Shown: one piece after another, positions 59,404-64,000 of the stretch
How positions within the stretch are numbered: position 1 is the stretch's first letter
Layout of the letters: every line of letters begins with the position of its first letter
NCBI GenBank assembly: GCA_038207565.1
Contig: JBBQZQ010000005.1
Location: forward strand, 79,141-143,140
Length of the DNA stretch: 64,000 nt
Direction: 5' to 3'
Source: JALZAI01 sp038207565
GTDB lineage: Bacteria; Actinomycetota; Actinomycetes; Mycobacteriales; Jatrophihabitantaceae
The notes under the pieces: model-generated
Seen by the model: only the letters and a program-made list of their open reading frames with translations
Databases searched by the model: none
What the model was told of the DNA's origin: nothing
Made by a program: the position numbers and the translations under genes

Positions 59404-60669
59404 ATGAATCTGCTCGCGGTCTGGCTCGGCAAGCTGACGCTGGCCGCGCTGCGGGCCCTCGGCCGGCGCGGCAACGCGCTGCCCGGGCTGGTCGTGGAGA
59501 AGCTGGTGCCGCGCTATCTCGGCCGCGCCATGGCCCGGCTGCCTGAGGGCGTCATCGTCGTCACTGGCACCAACGGTAAGACGACGACGACCAAGATGGT
59601 CGCCACGATCCTGGGCCAGCACTACCGCGTGCTGACCAACGACACCGGCAGCAACTTCGTTCGAGGCGCGATCACCGCCACCGTCGAGCATTCGAGCTGG
59701 TCGGGCGAGCTGCCTTACGACGTCGCCGTATTCGAGCTCGACGAGGCTTGGGCGGTACGCTTCGTCAAGGCCGTCCCGCCGCGCCGCGCACTGCTGCTCA
59801 ACGTGATGCGCGACCAGCTCGACCGGTTCGGCGAGATCGACACCACGGCAGCGCTACTGGGCAAGGTCGCCGCCGCGACCACCGGGCACCTCGTTCTGAA
59901 CCGCGACGACGAGAGGGTGGCTGCGCTCGCGTCGCGTACCCGCGCCGACGTGACGTTCTACGGTGTCGGTCCGCCGTTACGCGAGATGTTCCCCACCGAC
60001 GAGGAGCTCTACGGCGGCCCCGTCCGAATTGCCGAGCAGGCGACGACCGCCGAGTTGGTCCGCCTACCGAGCCGTGACGAGCCGCGCCTGGCGATGCGGA
60101 TCGGCGAGAGCACGCACGACATCGCGCTGCGGGCCGAAGGCCCGCACAACGCGCAGAACGCGACCGGCGCCGCGGCGCTCGCGCTCAGCTTCGGGCTCGA
60201 CGCTGCGTCCGTGGCGAGTGGCCTGTCGGCGGTCTCGCCCGCCTTCGGACGTGGCCAACGCTTCCGCATCGACGGCTGCCGGGTCGTTCTGCAATTGGTC
60301 AAGAATCCCGCGGGGTTCCGGCAGACGCTGCGAACCCTCGACGAGGGCGCACCGGACGACGCGATCGTCGTGGTCATCAACGACGACTATGCCGACGGAC
60401 GCGACGTGTCCTGGCTCTGGGACGTGGACTTCACCGCGCTCGCCGGACGACCCGGACGCATCGCAACGTCGGGGACCCGCGCCGCGGACATGGCGCTGCG
60501 ACTGCACTACGACGAGGTCGTGACCGAGGACGTCGAACCCGATGCGGAGAAGGCGGTGCGGGCCGCCGTCGGCGCGTGCCCGCCGGACCGGCAGGTGATC
60601 ATCTTCAGCACCTACACCGCCATGTGGGCGCTGCATGCCGTGCTGTTAAGGATCGGGGACGCCGAATGA
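59404..60669 (+). CDS. murT: Lipid II isoglutaminyl synthase, MurT subunit
   Basis: A 421-residue Mur-ligase-like protein that, with GatD, amidates the D-glutamate of lipid II. ATP-binding GTNGKTTTTKMVA (residues about 55-67), LLNVMRDQLDRFGEID, GPHNAQNATGAAALAL and the C-terminal DUF1727 DYADGRDVSWLWDVDF with the catalytic Asp are present. The four-cysteine zinc ribbon of staphylococcal MurT, expected near residues 190-220, is missing: the only two cysteines are at the C-terminal half (IDGCRV, GACPPD). The stop overlaps gatD ATG by four bases. Confidence 0.94.
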   Translation: MNLLAVWLGKLTLAALRALGRRGNALPGLVVEKLVPRYLGRAMARLPEGVIVVTGTNGKTTTTKMVATILGQHYRVLTNDTGSNFVRGAITATVEHSSWSGELPYDVAVFELDEAWAVRFVKAVPPRRALLLNVMRDQLDRFGEIDTTAALLGKVAAATTGHLVLNRDDERVAALASRTRADVTFYGVGPPLREMFPTDEELYGGPVRIAEQATTAELVRLPSRDEPRLAMRIGESTHDIALRAEGPHNAQNATGAAALALSFGLDAASVASGLSAVSPAFGRGQRFRIDGCRVVLQLVKNPAGFRQTLRTLDEGAPDDAIVVVINDDYADGRDVSWLWDVDFTALAGRPGRIATSGTRAADMALRLHYDEVVTEDVEPDAEKAVRAAVGACPPDRQVIIFSTYTAMWALHAVLLRIGDAE

Positions 60670-61385
60670 CCCGCCCGCTCACGCTCGTCCATCTGTACCC
60701 GCGAGAGATGAACATCTACGGTGACACCGGGAACGTCGTCGTGCTGCGCCGCCGCTTGCAGTGGCGCGGGCTGGACGCGCGGATCGTCGCGGTGAGCGTC
60801 GGCGATCCGCTGCCGGGCGACACCGACATCCTGCTCGGCGGCGGCGGGCAGGACGCCGCGCAGGGCGACATCGGCACGGACTTCGCGTCGCGGGGCAGCG
60901 AACTGCGGGCCATGGCCGACGACGGCGTTGTCATGCTGGCGATCTGCGGCAGCTACCAGATGTTGGGGCATGCCTTCCTCACGCAGGAGGGCCGGCGCAT
61001 CGACGGTGTCGGCGTGCTCGACGTCATCACCGAGGGCCAGGCGACCCGCCTGATCGGCAACAATTACGTCGACACCCCAGCGGCCGGGCGACTGGTGGGC
61101 TACGAGAACCACAGCGGGCTGACCGAACTGGGCCCGGGCGTGCGCGCGCTGGGCACCACCCAGAGCGGTCGGGGCAACAACGGTCGAGACCGCACCGAGG
61201 GAGCGGTCCGGGACAACGTGATCGGGACCTATCTGCACGGCCCGGTGCTGGCCAAGAGTCCGCGCTTCGCCGACGACCTGCTCAGCCGCGCGTTCACCCG
61301 GCGCGGTCTGCCGAGCGAACTCGACCCGCTCGACGACGGACTGGCCGAGCGCGCGGCGCGGGTCGCGGTCGCACGCCCGCGCTGA
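60666..61385 (+). CDS. gatD: Lipid II isoglutaminyl synthase, GatD glutaminase subunit
   Basis: A 239-residue class I glutamine amidotransferase that supplies ammonia to MurT. Catalytic Cys94 lies in LAICGSYQMLG, the same position as in S. aureus GatD, and His191 in GTYLHGPVL. Start HLYPREMNIYGDTGNVVVL and LLGGGGQDAAQ are typical. ATG 60666 overlaps the MurT stop (ATGA), ensuring equal production of the two subunits. Confidence 0.95.
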   Translation: MTRPLTLVHLYPREMNIYGDTGNVVVLRRRLQWRGLDARIVAVSVGDPLPGDTDILLGGGGQDAAQGDIGTDFASRGSELRAMADDGVVMLAICGSYQMLGHAFLTQEGRRIDGVGVLDVITEGQATRLIGNNYVDTPAAGRLVGYENHSGLTELGPGVRALGTTQSGRGNNGRDRTEGAVRDNVIGTYLHGPVLAKSPRFADDLLSRAFTRRGLPSELDPLDDGLAERAARVAVARPR

Positions 61386-61397
61386 CGAACGGCCTGC

Positions 61398-61901
61398 TCA
61401 GCTGCTGGGTGTGCTGGTGGGGTCGTCGATACCGGTCGGCGGGGTGGTCGGCTCGACCAACGTCGCGTCCGCATTCTTCCGACGCCGGCTGAGCACGCCC
61501 GCGGCAGCGACCGCGGCCAGCGCGACCCCGGCGATCGCAGCGAAGCGGCCCTTACGGCGCCGCGGGCGGCGTCCGGCCTTCTCCTGCGCCAGGATGCTCA
61601 ACTGGCGGGCCTTCCGGCTCGTTTTCTTTGCTGCCTGCTTGCGGGCCCGCCTGGCGAGCTTCGCCGACTTCTCGACCCGGTCCTGCGCGGCCGACAGCGC
61701 GTCCTGCTGCGCCTGACGCCCCCGCTCCTTGGCGGTGTCCAGCGCGGTGGACACCGCGGTCCCGAGTGTTTCGCCTGCCACGGACGCCTGCGTGCGCACC
61801 GCATCGAGCGTCGTCGCCGCGATGTCCTTGGTGCTCTGGCTCAGGGTCGCACCGGCGTTTTGCACGGAATCTCGGACGTCGGATACGTCGGTGCGGGGCA
61901 T
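61398..61901 (-). CDS. Ala/Lys-rich helical membrane-anchored protein
   Basis: A 167-residue protein from ATG 61901, preceded by AAGGAGAA; the frame is open much further upstream but only this start has a ribosome-binding site. Residues about 8-85 are a long amphipathic helix with many Ala, Gln and Thr (DAVRTQASVAGETLGTAVST), then a strongly basic stretch (ARRARKQAAKKTSRKARQ; RRPRRRKGR), one helix (FAAIAGVALAAVAAAGVL) and a Pro/Thr tail. It recalls apolipoprotein-like or histone-like actinobacterial proteins. Function unknown. Convergent with gatD. Confidence 0.65.
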   Translation of the reverse strand: MPRTDVSDVRDSVQNAGATLSQSTKDIAATTLDAVRTQASVAGETLGTAVSTALDTAKERGRQAQQDALSAAQDRVEKSAKLARRARKQAAKKTSRKARQLSILAQEKAGRRPRRRKGRFAAIAGVALAAVAAAGVLSRRRKNADATLVEPTTPPTGIDDPTSTPSS

Positions 61902-62030
61902 GATCGATTCTCCTTCGGCACGTTCGGCGGACCGTGTGTCCGCCCTTCGTATCCCAGAACCTACCCGGGTTGCCCGCCTGTGCGCCGTGGCAGGATGGGC
62001 GTTCGACCTCATCGACGAGCAGGAGACGTA

Positions 62031-62516
62031 GTGTCCGCCACCCAGATCGCCACGTTGCACACCAGCGCGGGCGACATCCGTGTCCAGCTGTTCGGCAATC
62101 ACGCGCCGAAGACGGTCAAGAACTTCGTCGAGCTCGCCGAAGGCTCGAAGGAGTGGAAGCACCCCGGTACCGGTGCGAAGACCTCCGACCCGTTGTACAA
62201 CGGCACCGTGTTCCACCGCGTCATCTCCGGCTTCATGATCCAGGGCGGCGATCCGCTGGGCGAGGGTTACGGCGACCCGGGCTACAAGTTCTCCGACGAG
62301 TTCCACCCTGAGCTTTCCTTCGACCGCCCGTACCTCTTGGCGATGGCCAACTCCGGGCCAAACACCAACGGCTCGCAGTTCTTCATCACCCACGCGCCCC
62401 AGCCCCACCTCGACGGCAAGCACACCGTCTTCGGCAAGGTCACCAAGGGCCAGGATGTGGTCGACAAGATCAAACGCGGCGACACGATCACCACCCTCGC
62501 CATCGCCGAGGCCTGA
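62031..62516 (+). CDS. ppiA: Peptidyl-prolyl cis-trans isomerase (cyclophilin)
   Basis: A 161-residue cytosolic cyclophilin. FHRVISGFMIQGGDP holds the active-site Arg/Phe/Gln, and LAMANSGPNTNGSQFFITHA, PHLDGKHTVFGKV complete the catalytic face. GTG 62031 follows AGGAG at 62021-62025. Orthologue of the mycobacterial gene close to gyrA. A hairpin terminator lies 40 bp downstream. Confidence 0.96.
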   Translation: MSATQIATLHTSAGDIRVQLFGNHAPKTVKNFVELAEGSKEWKHPGTGAKTSDPLYNGTVFHRVISGFMIQGGDPLGEGYGDPGYKFSDEFHPELSFDRPYLLAMANSGPNTNGSQFFITHAPQPHLDGKHTVFGKVTKGQDVVDKIKRGDTITTLAIAEA

Positions 62517-62555
62517 TCGCCAGGCCGGGTTTCCCGTCATTCCAGCGGCCGCACG

Positions 62556-62576
62556 CTCCCACGTTATGCGTGGGAG
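62556..62576 (+). terminator. Hairpin after ppiA
   Basis: CTCCCACG (62556-62563) and CGTGGGAG (62569-62576) form a perfect 8-bp stem with a 5-nt loop, followed by GGTT rather than a U-run. Confidence 0.65.
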
Positions 62577-62613
62577 GGTTCGCCGCGCGCTCGCCCTTCA
62601 CGCGTGCTCCCCC

Positions 62614-62619
62614 TAGAAT
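62614..62619 (+). promoter_or_regulatory. -10 hexamer before lpd
   Basis: TAGAAT, 9 nt before the ATG at 62629. The run CTAGAATCGCTCGC is almost identical to that before dcd (CTAGATTCGCTCGC at 9525-9538), i.e. the promoter is of local type. Confidence 0.55.
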
Positions 62620-62628
62620 CGCTCGCCT

Positions 62629-64000
62629 ATGTCAGAAACGACCTTTGATCTGATCGTGATCGGCGCCGGCCCCGGCGGTTACGTGGCGGCCATTCGGGCC
62701 GCGCAGCTTGGCATGAAGGTGGCCTGCATCGAGAAACAATACCTCGGCGGCGTCTGCCTGAATGTGGGCTGTATCCCCTCCAAGGCCCTGCTGGATTCAA
62801 GCCACAAACTCTTCGAGGCCCGTCACGGCCTGGCCAACCACGGCATCAAGGTCGGACAAGTCGATCTCGACCTTTCGGCCATGCTGGCCCGCAAGGACAA
62901 AGTGGTCAAGTCGCTCACCGCCGGCGTGGGCATGTTGTTCCGCAAGAACAAGGTTCAGCATTTCCCCGGCACGGCGAAGGTCATCGGTGCGGGCGCGGTT
63001 GAAGTCGTCGCCGAGAGTGGCACCACCCGACTGACCGCCAAGAATATCCTCATCGCCACCGGCAGCTCTCCCATCGAGCTGCCCGGCCTGCCCTTCGACG
63101 GCAAGTACATCGTCTCGTCCACCGAGGCACTGTCGTTCCCCGAGGTGCCCAAAAAGCTGATCGTGATCGGCGCCGGCTACATCGGCCTGGAGATCGGCTC
63201 GGTCTGGAGCCGCCTGGGATCGGACGTGCTGGTGCTCGAGTTCCTCGACCGCATCATCCCGCCGATGGACCGCGAGATGACGACCGCCCTGCAGCGCCAA
63301 CTCGAGAAGCAGGGGCTCAAATTCCGCTTCAAGACCGCCGCCCAGTCGGCCAAGGTCGAGGGCGACAAGGTGAAACTCGCCTGGAAGAGCGGCGAGCAAT
63401 CCGGCGTCGAGGAGGCCGACCGAGTCCTGGTCGCCACCGGCCGAAAACCCAGCACGACCGGCCTGGGCCTGGCAGAAGCGGGCGTCGAACTCGATGCCCG
63501 CGGGTTCATCAAGGTCAACGAACACTTCGCCACGAATATCGCCGGCATCTACGCCATCGGTGACGTTATCGGCGGCGCCATGCTCGCCCACAAGGCCGAG
63601 GAAGAGGGCGTCGCGGCCGTGGAAATGATGGCCGGCAAGGGCGGCCATGTGAACTACCGCGCCATCCCCGGCGTGGTCTACACCCATCCCGAACTCGCCC
63701 AGGTCGGCCTGACCGAGGAGGATGCCCGCGCCCAGGGCCACGATATTCGCGTGGGCAAATTCCCCCTGATCGCCAACGGCCGGGCCAAGGCCATGGACGA
63801 CACGGACGGCATGGTGAAGGTTATCGCCGATGCCAAGACCGATCGTCTGCTGGGAATGCACATCCTCGCCTCGCGCGCCTCTGACATGATCGCCGAAGCG
63901 GCACTGGCGATGGAATTCGCGTCGAGTGTCGAAGACATCGCCCGGGCGATTCACGCCCACCCGACGCTCGCCGAGGCGGTGAAAGAAGCCGCGCTCGCCG
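62629..64000 (+). CDS. lpd: Dihydrolipoamide dehydrogenase, 3' partial
   Basis: 457 codons to the window end; a few residues are missing. It re-oxidises lipoamide in 2-oxo-acid dehydrogenase complexes using FAD and NAD. FAD motif VIGAGPGGYVAAIRAAQLG, redox pair in GGVCLNVGCIPSKALL (Cys45/Cys50 region), NAD motif VIGAGYIGLEIGSVW, GIYAIGDVIGG and C-terminal His-Pro AIHAHPTLAEAV with catalytic His are intact. The sequence (KALLDSSHKLFEARHGLANH; LQRQLEKQGLKFRFKT) is closer in feel to proteobacterial or planctomycete Lpd than to actinobacterial ones, and GCC/GGC/AAA codon use differs from the neighbours. Confidence 0.93.
   Translation, partial: MSETTFDLIVIGAGPGGYVAAIRAAQLGMKVACIEKQYLGGVCLNVGCIPSKALLDSSHKLFEARHGLANHGIKVGQVDLDLSAMLARKDKVVKSLTAGVGMLFRKNKVQHFPGTAKVIGAGAVEVVAESGTTRLTAKNILIATGSSPIELPGLPFDGKYIVSSTEALSFPEVPKKLIVIGAGYIGLEIGSVWSRLGSDVLVLEFLDRIIPPMDREMTTALQRQLEKQGLKFRFKTAAQSAKVEGDKVKLAWKSGEQSGVEEADRVLVATGRKPSTTGLGLAEAGVELDARGFIKVNEHFATNIAGIYAIGDVIGGAMLAHKAEEEGVAAVEMMAGKGGHVNYRAIPGVVYTHPELAQVGLTEEDARAQGHDIRVGKFPLIANGRAKAMDDTDGMVKVIADAKTDRLLGMHILASRASDMIAEAALAMEFASSVEDIARAIHAHPTLAEAVKEAALA

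Noticed and set aside
1..64000. CRISPR array, rRNA operon, insertion sequence
   Set aside because: No regularly spaced repeats, no rRNA sequence and no transposase or terminal inverted repeats were seen.

Overview
The window is about 64 kb of high-GC DNA from an actinomycete (Actinomycetota) and spans the chromosomal replication origin. The core order on the left arm is cca, NUDIX, DUF6049, murJ, trxB, trxA, cwlM-like, GNAT, parB, parA, rsmG, jag, yidC, yidD, rnpA and rpmH. The right arm reads dnaA, dnaN, recF, DUF721, gyrB, gyrA, DUF3566, tRNA-Ile, DLW-39 and tRNA-Ala, with ppiA about 15 kb further on. This matches the origin region of mycobacteria and other high-GC Gram-positives. PadR next to ino1, MurT/GatD, a class F sortase and NUDIX/MurJ coupling are also actinobacterial. 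The exact genus cannot be read from the sequence; a non-mycobacterial lineage is likely because sigM/rsmA, gnd and the kinase-like tail of MurJ are absent.

Layout. 1-2.7 kb: a GH2 glycosidase (5' end outside the window) and a LacI regulator. 2.7-8.5 kb: two fused gene remnants, a zinc-ribbon protein, MarR, a LOG-like Rossmann protein and a surface cluster (class F sortase, DUF4397 protein, repeat-rich membrane protein). 8.5-14.3 kb: haloalkane dehalogenase, dcd, ilvE, TetR beside a short-chain dehydrogenase stub, PadR and ino1. 14.3-27.8 kb: GH42 beta-galactosidase, YqgE, an MFS permease and the envelope/redox block from cca to the CwlM-like amidase. 27.8-29.9 kb: an aminotransferase and a nitroreductase. 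29.8-35.1 kb: the parB-to-rpmH block on the minus strand. 35.1-46.5 kb: dnaA, oriC, dnaN, recF, gyrase and tRNAs on the plus strand, so most genes point away from oriC at about 37.4 kb.

46.6-55 kb, just after tRNA-Ala, is an accessory stretch with many broken genes: cysteine synthase, an MFS permease, a CHAP hydrolase, an ABM-type monooxygenase, a methyltransferase and a TetR C-terminus. They sit among intact small genes (VOC, DUF5946, an SMR exporter with its TetR). 55-62.6 kb: AraC beside a molybdopterin oxidoreductase plus CBS protein, beta-carbonic anhydrase, MurT/GatD and cyclophilin. The last gene, a dihydrolipoamide dehydrogenase, runs off the end and looks unlike actinobacterial versions.

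Regulatory signals visible directly: two perfect parS sites inside parA; a perfect DnaA box inside the DUF721 gene; only near-consensus boxes between dnaA and dnaN; at least ten TANNNT -10 hexamers 6-9 nt before start codons, indicating frequent leaderless transcripts; several long perfect hairpins between convergent genes; palindromic operator candidates for the PadR and two TetR regulators; and a 25-codon repeat peptide ORF between gyrB and gyrA.
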